A stretch of 64,000 nucleotides of DNA from Cinclus cinclus (taxonomy: Eukaryota; Chordata; Aves; Passeriformes; Cinclidae). Below the pieces are notes generated by a model that worked only from the letters and a program-made list of their open reading frames with translations, was not told the DNA's origin and did no database searches. The number at the start of each line of letters is the position of its first letter. The first letter of the stretch is position 1. Location of the stretch: the NCBI RefSeq assembly GCF_963662255.1, contig NC_085047.1, forward strand, positions 90,144,259 to 90,208,258. Direction: 5' to 3'. The translations under genes were made by a program, and so were the position numbers. This document shows, one piece after another, positions 11,939 through 24,584 of this stretch.

Positions 11939-14230
11939 GAGTGAATCTCTTGGTGGTCACATTCTTCTGGGGTTTAATCCCCAGCCTTGTGATTTTGTTG
12001 ACATTTTTAAGCAGAAATCTGAATTTGTTCTTAAAGATCAATACACTAGACAGACAGCTTTCTGAATGTAAAAACAAATAAATCTTTAAAATGTCTAACT
12101 TTAAAAGTGCCATAGAAATATACTGCAGCACTTCTATGATTTTTTTTTCTGGGTTATTAGCACATGTTCTGGCTTATTAAGAAGTTTTCAACTGTTTTGA
12201 GTGCCAGAAAGTTTTCTGTTGCAGAAAAATTGCAATTACAGTAAAACTGTATCATCATATCTGTGTGAGCAATGGTCATAGCTGGCTTTCTTTTCCTTCC
12301 CCTCTTCTTCTTCTTCCCTCCATTATAAATTTATAATGCTTTCATAAATTAGGCCCCTAGTCTTATGCACTGCTAATCTCTTAATTAGTCTTTAGAGAGG
12401 AGAAACAGCTAGTAAGCATATTCAGCCATTATGTTGAGCATTATATAGTATTGATAAACAATATGGTCAATAATCAACTGTGTGGCACACATGCAATCTT
12501 TGTGCTACTGTTCCTGAGTGGAATTCATTGTTATTTCACTTTTCTGATAGGTGAAAAAGAAAATCAAGAAACCTGCAGCTTTCTCAGTATCTCTCAGACC
12601 ACAGTTGTAAATGTGGATGCAAAATCCATTTACAAATTTATATTGATAAATGAGGTGTTATTTAGGAATTCGTTTATCTTCATGTTGGTGGTTCTGTGCG
12701 TAGGAATTACAGTACTATAATGAAATCCCTGAAAAAGAGTATGCAGATCTAATTATGAATAACATAGCAGCATCTGGGAAGCTTGGGTAGGTGCCAACAT
12801 AAAAGCCAATCTAATTTTGGTTTAAGAGATAGAAAAGGGGTTTCTGAATACAGAGTATCTTTCTTGCATATTTTATACCCCTGGGAAGTAGCTCTGTCAA
12901 ACCCACTCAAAGCTTATGACTCGCATAAATGTTCAAGGCATGAATTGGAAGGCAAGATTTTCAGGAACATGTTTAAAGTTAATTGCTTGACGTTAAATAT
13001 CTCAGTAGAAGACATTCAGCAATAAAAGAATAGAGGTGGTTCAGTGGCAGAAGGAGCATAATCACAAAAGAGAGACTGTTGTCAGAGTGGTGGTTCAGTG
13101 GTGCAAAGTGATTCTAAACAATCATATCGACCAACTTGGTTTTTGCCAGGCAAAAATTCAGTTTTGATCACAGCTAAACCAAGAGCAATCTAACCCTATC
13201 CTAACTACACAAAAGCTACATATACCGATGAAAGATGTTTGAATGTCTGTTTTTGCAGCCTCCAAGACAAATAATAAAAATTAAGAATTTTCAAGGAAGT
13301 GAATACAGTTTTGTGCTGTTTTTATTTAAACAACAGCCCACTAGGCTCCTCATACATTATCCATTTTATAAAACTTAGTTTTTTTAGTCATATGAATTTC
13401 CAGGCACAAACACAGATATTGTAGCTATTTAATAGTTAAAATAAGTGCCCATACATAGAGATTAGAAGTCCAAACAATCTGTGCATTTCTGCAATTTTGA
13501 AGTAGTATGAGAGAGCAAAACATAGTACTGAATATATAAATTTATTTGTCTGTACCTCCACAGGGTTTACTGTTTTAACTACTGTGGAGTTTTTTTCTAT
13601 AACAATGACAGATGGCATAATGTACCAGTTAATAACAAAATTACTTTTAAAAATTGCATGAGAAAGGGTAAGTAGAAATTCTGAGTGCTTTGCGAAGAGG
13701 CTAAAATGCAGCATCAATAATAGTATTTTATTCCTTTCAGTATTACCAAGTCAGTGCCATCGCAGAGTAAAAAATCGTATTGGAATTTTAGAGATGCTGA
13801 TCTGTGCAAGAATGCAAAATACTAATTTTGCTTGAATTATTTTATTCCTGACAGTATAGAAGTCAACAAATACCACAACTTGACTTTCTAATCTTGTCCT
13901 GAGTTTGTAGGGTTGGTATTTGGAAAGCAGATTTGTGCTTGTAAACTTATGCAGAGCGAGTAAAAAGTCATTAAAAATATTCAAAAAACAGAAGGAACAT
14001 TTTGGCTTGCCCTTTTTTGGCTAGAATCTTATTTTTATCCAATGTTTTTTATTATGATCTTTCCATAAAATGTAGCCAACTCCTCTTTATATCTCCAATT
14101 CAGTAGACATCTTTTTTTTGAATCTACCCAAATTATTTTGTCATATTTCATCTTCACACAGAGTAAATGCAGTATTTATAAACTTGAACAGTCAACTTTT
14201 TAGCGGCCAAGATAAATGGGAAATACTGTT

Positions 14231-14244
14231 AAAAAAAAAAAAAA
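14231..14244. repeat. A14 homopolymer in an A/G tract
   Basis: Fourteen A followed by a purine-only stretch (gaaaagaaggaaaaa). Low-complexity polypurine sequence. Confidence 0.8.
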
Positions 14245-17200
14245 GAAAAGAAGGAAAAACGTAACTGGAAGAGAATTATAACAATTAATTAAACCAAGTC
14301 GAAGGAATACTTTGTTGGAACACATCTCAGGCTAAAACACATTCCTCTGGAGAAACACATTGTAATAAAATCAGATCCAAGTCATTTTCCTTCTAACTCA
14401 GTTATGAAGAGTCCTTCTGAATTCTGGTCCTATTGTTTCTGAAGAGGAGTACAGGACTTCTGCTCTCAGTAAAGGGGATTTCAGAGTCACAGCTCAGATT
14501 TCACAGTCACAGGTTTTCCAAAAATTTGAAAATTATATATTGTCAGTTGAAAATGTTCTCCATTTGTATCTGCTGACAAGTGTAACACAGTGCAATGAAT
14601 AAATTTATTTGCCTAGATAAAGTACAGATGAAGCATGTAATACTACTGACCCAACTGATATGTAATGATTATCTTTTAATATTAATGAAAATATGAATTT
14701 TATTCTAGTCCCTCACCATGTTCCCTTTTCCTTTTCTACTGCCAGAAGGTATTAAATAAAAATGTTAGTAAAACTACACATTTTATTATAAGATAAATTT
14801 ATATATAGGATCACATATCATACAGAAGTGTGCACAGAAGAGACGACAAAGAATCTTATGGAAGAGAAGTGATAAGATTCCTAAATATGTAGATTCTGTA
14901 TCTGTAACCAAAACAATCTCCCAAACATTTTTTTACTCAATTAAAAAATAAAAAAAAAGATTGGCCAAATACTCCAGATGACAATGAAGCCTCTTGGATA
15001 CTCTATTGCACACTTCAGCATAAGATGCTGCTCATTCAAAAGAAAACTTCAGTCTTCATTACTTGATTATCAGACATCTACTATATATTTAATTATGGAA
15101 CACTGAAAATGCAGTCATTCTTGAAAAAATGTGTACTTTTGTCGTGATTTTCTGAAGTTGGCAGAGGAGTTTTACCTTTCTCTTCTTTAATTCTGCATTT
15201 GTGTTACTTTTAGTTTATCTGTGTGTCTGTGTGTAACAGCAATATTATTCTCACTTTTTGCTTAGAATTTCCTCCTGACTTCAGGAACAGCTGCTGAATT
15301 ACCATTGTTCTTACTGTGTTTATATCCAAGACACTAAAATCTCTGTGCATCAGGGATAATATGGAGGTAAAGGCAAGCATGAAAACAGAAATCAGTGTGC
15401 AGAAGTTATTTTAGTTCCTAGAATCTTCACACGTCTTTTCAAATATAAAATAATTTCTGTGTAGAAACATGACAGCTCATGACTAATTAAAATGCATCCT
15501 GCAGGCCCCTAGAGTGTTTATCTGTCAGCTTGCTTACCTACCCTCAAATTAAGAGCTGTTAAAGACATGACCTCCAAATGGATTTTAAAAGCAAAGGATA
15601 TTAAAGATTTATATTCTTCAAGTGTGCAATATCTGATCAGTTTGAAAAGCTCATGACATCTCTTATAAAACTGGGGACGGAAAATTTTACAGTCAAGGAT
15701 ATCTTATAACATTCTTGTAGCTTAGGTAAAGCACCCATTCATTTGTAACATGAAAAGAAGGCTGAAGACCTAATGATTTATATTTGTACTTGCAAGGGAA
15801 AAAAAAACAAGTCATATTATGCCTTGTTAAATAATGTGTACATAAAAAATTCAAGCAGAACTTTTAAATGGTACATGTATTATAAATGTAGTTTTGGAAC
15901 TTAAAAGCACAGTTGAATAAATTAAAATCCTAGTCAAATTAAGGAGAGATAGGAAGGATGGGAAGGAGGCAGAAATGCAATAAAGCAGAGGGTAAAAACA
16001 CTCAGGGTACTTTTGTAAGAAACTTGTACTCTGAGATGAGGGACCAGTTCATCAGGGAAGTCCTGCTACTTTCCTGCTGCCAGCCAGGGCAGAGAACCTG
16101 CCCTGTTTCTTGTCCTGGCTCAGGTTCAAACTCAGATATGGCATAATGCACAGGCTACAGGCAGCAGAATTGTTCCTGCATGAGCTCTACCAGCTTATCA
16201 GGCTGGAAAGATGATCCTGAAGCCAAGAAGAGGTTTATTCCAGGTATGAGCATTGCTCATGGTGGGAGGCTGAGGCATGTGAAAGAGGGAGGAGGTAGGA
16301 ACAGGAGCTGCTTGCTGAAGGGCAGCTTACACACCCCTCCTGTCCCAGGCATGTGCCACAGTGGCTGTGTTCTCTTGCATCCTTAGACAGTGGTACCCTG
16401 CAGGACCTCAGAAGGTGGGATGAAGATGTGCTGGGAGAGGTGAATGCAGTACCCAGCTGAGTTGGCCAAGTGCTATTTTGTTTCTTTGAAGTCAGAGGAA
16501 GGAAAAAACACCTGTGAACCCTATTGTTTGTCTCTTTCCTTTCTTGGAGACATCTCAGTGCAGTACTTGCAGAGAGCAGAACTGCCTTCTCTAGGTGTTG
16601 AAATGATTTACAGGAATTCCACCCCTCAGCCCAAGGGCTGCAGAAGATGCCCACAGTGGGAACAGAACTCCAAGGATGTTAAGTGAAGGAAAAAGCAGAC
16701 TCAATGGAGATTTTATCTTCTTCAGTGAATAAATGGGCCTTTCAGGAGCAAAATTTTACCACTTCCAGGGGCAGGATTTCGTTTTAGCACAAGACACAGA
16801 CTTGACCCTAAAAAATGATATTTTCACTTCATATCTCATTCATCTTGTTTCCAGTTCTGCTTGCCATTAGAGATATTTCCTGTCAAGTGGTGGATTTAGT
16901 ACCAATTTTTAAATTTGTAAGAATACTCTACATCAGTATTTTAAGCCCAGATACAGAGAGAAGTTTTTCAGATATTTGGATGGTGGAGCAGTCCTCACTG
17001 GAATCCACAGATTTCTTGTTGGCTACAACTGACTTAGATGTTGACATTCTAGGTGGGATTGATGCCACTCACCTGAAAAACAGACTACTCTTATAAGGTA
17101 GTCATCTAGAAAAAGGCTACTTTGCAGAGTAATTCATCCCATCTTCAGACAGGTAGCTGAACCTGGAAATGTTTTTTCCAAATAATATGAGGGTGGGTGG

Positions 17201-20200
17201 ATTACTGAATGGAACTGAGCAAATAAGACAGATGGTTAAAGACAACTGTGACAAAAGCCTTCCTTTAACTGTAAAACTGTCCAGATACAGAAGTATGGGC
17301 AGGACACTGAAACTCAACCTCCTTCCAAATCAATTCTTTCATGCTCTACAGTTTCATGTCTTTTCCTGTAACCACAAACCCCACCCAGCCTCAGTGTGGT
17401 AAAGTATCAGATCAAAAGACATCCAACTCTCCTAATGCATTAGGATGAAGAGAGCAATGACTGGCACATCTGCTGATCTTCACAGCCCTTGTTTTAGAGC
17501 TGCTCTAGTTTCCACTTGCAGTTTAGTAGCGCAAACTGTGCAAGACCAACTTGTTTAATTTTCCATCTACAGCAGAGAAGCAACACTGATGAAATTATTA
17601 TATTCTTATACATATATTCTGTCTTATATTCCCCAGGACAAAAGCCATCCTTCTGCCTCCTCTGAAAATCATTAGTATAGTTCTTGTAGCAGTGTCGACA
17701 TGAACAATATCTAATGAATTCAACAATTCCCCCTTTCTAACCATCACTTTGTGCCAGCAGTCTCTGAGCCTGTGTACATGGAGACTGGATGAAGGTTGCT
17801 TAAAAAAAGAAAACCCTGCAGCTTCCCCAGAATTCTTCAAGTGATGTTTGTTCAATGGAGGAGAGTAAATGCAAAATCGTAAATTCCTCTGTAAAAGAAA
17901 CTTTTTGAAAGGAAATTTCAGGTATTTCATGCCCTTGCCCTCCACAATATTATTAGCTCTGGACCAGTGCAGTGGTTACCTCTGACACTGTTGGTTACCT
18001 CCTTAAAAGAGGTATTACACCTCAGGTAATGATAACAGCTTGAACAAAATAACATTGTTTCTGTTGGACTGTATTAGTATTGTTCATGTTTTCTCTTGGA
18101 TATGTAAAAATAGCATATTTATATTGAAATGGTTATTGTGTTCTCTTATAAAATGCATAATCATGTTTGTTTTCCTTTTTTTTAACATATGGAAAACATT
18201 AATTAGAATTCATCAGCCAACAAACCACAATAAATTATCACTGTATGCTTGAATCAGGAAGATACAAAACCCAAACTGAGTTCTTTGACATGAATTTCAT
18301 GGCAGAGACTATATTTCAGCTAATTAAGATTGGGAATATCTTGGACAAGTACTTTAACCTGGGAGAGCAGCAAGGATGTTTGGTTTTGCTTTTGGAAAAT
18401 GGCTCTGTACTTCAGAGCAAATGAAAGAATCAAAGCAATCAGAGTAGGGACTGTATAAGAGTGGCTATTTTTATAACAAAGCCTGAAAGTTCACTGAGCT
18501 AGAGGATTCTGTGGTTAGACAAGATAAATTTTCTCAGTAAGATGGTATGTTTTGTACTGTTTGAATACTATTACAAATGAAGACCACACTTTTCTATCAA
18601 TAGCTAGAAACTTGCAGACTTTTGGGTTTAGACTGAGCTGTGTTTCCATAGCACCCAGGTACTCCAGCGATGACAAGGACCTCACTGTTTGGTACTATGT
18701 ACACAAGGACCAAGAATCAGAATGAAAATCAGCAGGGACTCAGGCACCCAGAGAAAGCATGTTAACACAAGGGGATCCTCCCACCAAATTCTGCTTGGAT
18801 TTGGATTTGAAATTTGAATTTGAAAGTTTGGATTGCTGTCTCATGCATCCTTGCTTCTTACACAGGACACTGTACTTATTATTGATCTTAACAAATTCTC
18901 TGCTGTCCCATTGCATCCAGCTCACTAATCTCACTGCTACAGAGCTTTGTTCTCCCTTCATGGGCTGCTGACTGTGCCTGATACTCAGGAACAGCTGCCT
19001 GTGCACTCAGGGCAGGATGATGGTGCATGTAGGAAGGGGCTGCAGCATCTCCCCAGGAATCTGTTGTTTGCACAGGTACCTACACTGGAGGTGAGCCCAG
19101 AGCTTTTTAATCTCTTGAGATGACCCAGAATGGGGCATTGAATGTAAACATTATCTACAGTGAGACCTTGGTTTGTTTTTCAGTAAATTCCCAACATGTT
19201 TGCATGCTGTAATCCCTGTTGGCCTTAAAAATACTGATATTGATTGTTCCCATGGAAAACCAAGTCCAAAAGGTTTGATTATTTTATGAAAAGTGAAATA
19301 CAGTAATATTTGCATTTGGATACTAAGATCAAAATGCTTTTCTTATGGAGACACCAGTGCTTTCCTAGTCTAACATGACAAGTCAGAAATACAAAGCATT
19401 CTCTTAAAATCAGTAGTCCTAAACTCAAAATACTTCAAGCACTACTGAAATATATTTTATATATACACATATTTACTCATAATCTTTTGGTTCACGCATT
19501 TGCATGGGATCTGGATAAAAATGTCTTACATAAACTAAGCCTTAGAATATTGACATCACATGGTTGGACAAATGCATTATGGGATTATCCCACCAAATGT
19601 AGGTCCCCAAAGCAGGAGGATTATAGACAATGTTTTTAGGAGTGCTCTTAGAGAGAGAGAAGATAAATCCTTTGCCTGTTAAAGTATAAAGCACAGTTCC
19701 GTTGTGCTGTGATTTGCAGTTGAAATATGCATGACAGCACTTGCACTAATAGGTCAAAGGAAACCATCACCTAAGTTGTTCATGTTACTCATTTGTTTTG
19801 TGGGGGACTTTTGTATGTTGTCCTGATTGTATGGAAATACTGCATAGAGTAGGAAACTCTGTGTCACTTGGCTGACTTTATATTAATTTAATTCATTATT
19901 CACCATTTTAAAAAATGTGAATATTCTAAATTTCAATTTTTCTTAATAAAATGCTATAATACCCGGTGCTGATGGTGGCAACTTGACATCCTGAAGCACT
20001 TCAAAGCTAATCTAATATTTAATGATTTATTTCATTAAGTGTCATTATGATTATATTTAAAACCATCCTGTTGCTCTGTATGGTACAGAATAGCATTTGT
20101 GTTCCACCACTGCACTTTTGAACCTTTTTGTGTTACCTCATTTCCTAGCTAACACTTGTGTCAAGTACAGCAGATGAAATGGAAAGCTCTACAAGAATGC

Positions 20201-23200
20201 ACATGCTAAAAATTTACTTCCAGAGCCTAGAAATTCACATCTCATCCTGATCCCAGCTGTGTGCAGAGCTGATTGCCTTTCTAGAATCAACAGAAATAGT
20301 AAAGCTGAGTGAATTACCTTGTGCCTCACAACTGGATAGTTTCAAATGTAAGAAGTGCAAAGCTGTGATAAAAGTTGAAAACAGCTAAATGACATAATTT
20401 CTGTACTAGCTTGACTTCCAAAGGACTGCATCACATCTCTGCCTAATGCCACTGCTGGGACAGCCATGGGGGCACAGCACACTGCAGGAAGCACATGATT
20501 TGTTCAGCTATAGGACTGTGATGCCCCACCTCAAAGCATAACTGCAGGTAGCACAAGTTTTCAGAGATCCCTTTGGTGGGATTGGCTTGAGATTAACACA
20601 TTTTTCTGTAATAACTTCTGTGCAGGGCAGCTGCAAGCTCACTGGTTTGGATCTCCCCTTAGGAGAGATCTGGCCAATCCAGCTAGTGTAGCCTGGAGCT
20701 CAATTCATTCTGAAGGAGGCAGTTGATGTATACTCATTTGATGTCTTCTCCACTGACTTTCTGTGTTAGGGTCTTAGCTTGTTGGCCATGTTTAGGAATC
20801 TGGAGTCATCTAAGATGCCTTAGACCTGACATGGGACATACAGGAAACCAGTGCTCTTTTAGATTGGCAGCCATGGCATGAAACAACCACAGAAGCTATC
20901 AAAAAACCCCAAAGCACCCCCCTTGTGTGTCACAGGCATCACTTGTGTAGTCCTGGGTTGTGTTTAAATCTTGATTTTTTCTTACCCTTCAATCAATACC
21001 TGTATTCAAGTGCATGTTATGGGTTTGTGGGGATCTGTGTATCTAAGACTGGACACTCTCTCAGGAACCCCAGCTTTCTGCCTGTTTCCGTAAACTGCAG
21101 ACTGCAGGTGGCAACAAATGGGTGGTTACAATTTGGGGGCACAGACAGCACAATCCAGAGGCTGCAGGACAGGCTGGTGGAGAAACAGACTGGGAAGGAC
21201 AACTGGTCACAAACCTGACAGCATGAGTGGCTGGAAAAATGTGCAAATAATGTGAATCAGATTTCAGGGATGGTAGGATCTGACTTACAGAAGCTCATTG
21301 TTCCCAGCCACGTGTAAGAAACTGCTGCACGGTAGCTACTCCACCTTCCATCGCAGGGAGACACAAGCTGTATGCTGAAGATTTTGCCTTCTTCACATTC
21401 ATAGTCTGTCTTGTGCTTTCTTTTTGCTTCTGCTCTTTTTGTGTGAGTCCAGATGTTGACTTCCACAGCACATACCACCATGAGAGATTTTTTCCTAGGC
21501 TTTGGGGGGGATGGAGAGAAAGAATAGATGAGGAGGCTAGGCAGTGCTCAAGCTGCTCTGCCCAAGTGTTTTAATTCTTCTCAGGAGAAGACTTAGTCCT
21601 GAAAGCCAGCAGCCACTGCCTGGAAAAATGTTTCCACACATGAAGGAGATGGAGTATCCTTAGCAGCTGTAACAAACATGGAACACTCTCATGGCAGTGA
21701 AACACAGACAAATGTGTTTTGTGTGAAATGAGTGAGGGCACAGTCCTTTGCCCACACACATCTTTTCCAGAAACATCATGCATAAAAACTCTGAATGCTT
21801 ACTCATGCAATAAACAAAATCAAAGCCTTATTGTGAATTTAGAGGTCTGAGACAATTTGCTGCAAAATGCTTATTATCTATTGTTAATCCCCCAAAAGGC
21901 AGGACTTTTTAATGTAAAAAACCATTAAATGGTCCTTTAAACATTAATTTAATTTTTTTTAGTTCATGAGTTCTCCTAGGCTTACGATGTAAACTCAATA
22001 ATTTAAAAAACAGTATGCCCGAACTGTCAATGGAATAGAGTCATTGCAGTGCATTTTGCTTCATTTGGGGGCTATAATTAAACCATCTAAGTTCTCTGCC
22101 ATGCTGGTTTTTTGTATCTTTATCTACTTGGTACCAGTTGTAAAACTGCGGTCTCACTGAATGCCACTGCAAAACTCTCATTTTTGTTACTAGGAAAAAT
22201 ACAGGACTTTCTGCAAGAACTTAATTAATAACATAATAAATACAAAACATACAATACATCAATAAATACATTCATTTGAGAAAGTTGATTTCTAAATGAA
22301 ATGAAATGACATTTCTGTTTAAAATAGGTCAATGTTTGTGGAATTCAATAGGCTTGTCCTCACACTGTGCTAATAACTCCAAACAAGTGTTCTTATGCTT
22401 GGGTATTGAAAGTTGACTTGAATCGCTTAGATAAAAACTAGAAAATTAGAGAACATTTGTGTAAATAAAAATACCTCTAAAGGTTTCAAAGCCTCTCTTC
22501 TGTCAGGAAAAATTGCATGTCAAGAGTTGATGGCCCTGCACTGCTTCTCTTTTCCCCACTTGATAACTGGAGAAATGCACTGGAACCTTTAAAGAAAAGA
22601 GGAATTTTATGCTGAGAGTTCTTCTGGTCCTTACAAATGCCTACAGTACTAAGGGGGTCAGAGAGACGAAGTTGAGCTTTCAGAGCAGCATATATGCCTC
22701 CTAAGGATGGAAGACACTTTGTGTGGATTCAGAGGGTGAGCTGGGTTTGGCATGAGCCTTCAATGTCAGCACATGAGGGGACAGAAACTCTCCCTCAGGT
22801 GATGGCAGTGGATATTCAGTCTAGGAACCAATGTGCTCAGTTTTATTCATTGTGCTCAACTTGGCTGAAACTGCTTTTTGTTTTTCCCAGAAAACTACTA
22901 ATGCTCTGTAAAGCTTAAAAGGTAAGGAGAGACAATAATATCTTGAAATATTGCTTGTTACATCTGAGTAACCAGTTAAAACACAAAGTGAGTTTAAGAC
23001 TGAAAACCAGGCAGTTTCAGCAGATGAAAGATATGCATTTGAAGATGTATGGCTGATGAATGACCTCTGAAATAAATTAAGCAGAACACACTCTTGGCCT
23101 GCTATTTGCTGTTTGCATCAAAACAATTAGTACTTATGTAAATAAATATATTTTCTATACAGATGTTCTCTACCTGATAGGCTTTCAAATGTAGAAAACC

Positions 23201-24572
23201 AGACCAACCACTGATTATAAACTGGGGTGTCACAACAATAATATCTGCAATGTTTTTTGCAATTGCAGTCATTGTAGATGACAGATGTGTTACAGCAGTG
23301 CTGTTCTGAGTGGGTAATACATTACCCATTTATGTCTGTGCAGGAAATGGCTCAGGTAATTAGTGTCTAGCTAATTAATCCAGGCTCTGGGTAAAAAGAC
23401 AAAAAATTAAAAAATAAAAAAAGAAAGGAACCCTAAAACTAAAGGGCAAAATATGGTACTGTTGTGATAGGGAAAATTCTATAATATTCTTAGATATTGA
23501 ATTTTCCTCCAGCACTCCCTAGTGGCTCATTATAATATATCCATGAGCTCAGTGCTGCATACTGATGAAATAAGCATTTAGGATCTCCGAGTGCTGGTAC
23601 AACTGTCTATCATTAGGAAATATGAGGTGATGTATAACCACAGCACATCTGTTTCCTCTTCATCCCAGTTCCCTTCCCTGACAAGATCCTCCTGGATATG
23701 CTTTTAGCTTTAATTCCCTTCAAAGTATCTGAGAGTTGAAATTACAAGGCATAAACTTTTCTTTTTCTAATTCCATTACATTATAAGGAATGTTATAAGT
23801 AACCAAGTATGGGCAATAAAAATGTAGCCTAATTTTGAAAACGTTAAAGAGAGTGTTTTTCCTGTAATATCCATCACATGCATATGGCTTTATCTAAGCA
23901 GTTTTAAGCAGAATTGCCTCCAAATGTGCCATAAGAGTACATGAGCAGTAACAACAGATTAAATTTTTTATACCTCAGAGAATTGTGTGCATATAGCTAA
24001 ACTCATACCAGCAGGCAGCTATCACAGCAGGGGAGAGGGCAACAAAACAACCATTGTGCCCCCAGATATTGCTGCTAACTCTGCTGAGCAGGTACCTTTC
24101 TTCCCAGCTCCTGCAAACTCAACTTTAACAAGACCTGCCTCTGGGCTGTGCTCTGCCCCTGTGAGCCAAACCATATCTGAACAGCTTAGTACAAGGGATG
24201 AGGGAAAATCTGTCTTTGGAGGAAAATAATCTCAGTTCCTTTACAAAAGATGTAAGGCTGCATTGTGCTATTTTAATTGTGGTGATTGTTAAGGGAAGAG
24301 TGGGTGTGCGTAACCAGCAGCACAATGAAGATAGGTGCTCTAAGGAGCCCAGAACCAGCAAATTAATGATCTTCTGCACCCCTCTGGGAATCAGCTTTCT
24401 ATTGCCATTTATCCAAGGCTGAATCTATTCTCCTGTGTCACAGCAGAGTCATGGCTCTGGCACATACTCCCCTCTGTGCACAGCTTGAGAATATTTCTTA
24501 TGACCTCTACAATTCCAGGATTAGTATTTTGGGGTGAGCATTATGGAGATTCGGCAATAAGAGTATGCCAGA

Positions 24573-24584
24573 TTTTTTTTTTTT
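24573..24584. repeat. T12 homopolymer
   Basis: Twelve T followed by CCC in unannotated sequence. Confidence 0.8.

Larger units (their letters stand above)
8746..16000. other. Non-coding AT-rich DNA, no gene recognised
   Basis: No coding exon is supported. Open frames here are short (under 95 codons), overlap one another on both strands and have the K/F/I/N-rich composition expected of AT-rich chance frames. Visible structure is limited to homopolymer runs (T13 at 10383, A16 at 11431, A14 at 14231), an A/C-rich microsatellite near 11.3 kb and a palindromic tandem duplication at 11.9 kb. Two copies of a tRNA A-box-like word at 13.04 and 13.09 kb were considered and rejected as tRNA. Confidence 0.6.

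Noticed and set aside
13031..13110. Two copies of tggttcagtgg (13037 and 13091), which match the tRNA/SINE A-box consensus and resemble the D-arm of tRNA-Gly.
   Set aside because: No B box (GGTTCRANNCC) or cloverleaf-forming arms follow either copy, and there is no A-rich tail, so neither a tRNA gene nor a tRNA-derived SINE is supported.
16235..16654. A 139-codon minus-strand frame in a less AT-rich stretch.
   Set aside because: Overlaps two open frames on the other strand; Ser/Cys/His-rich with no motif; no splice structure.
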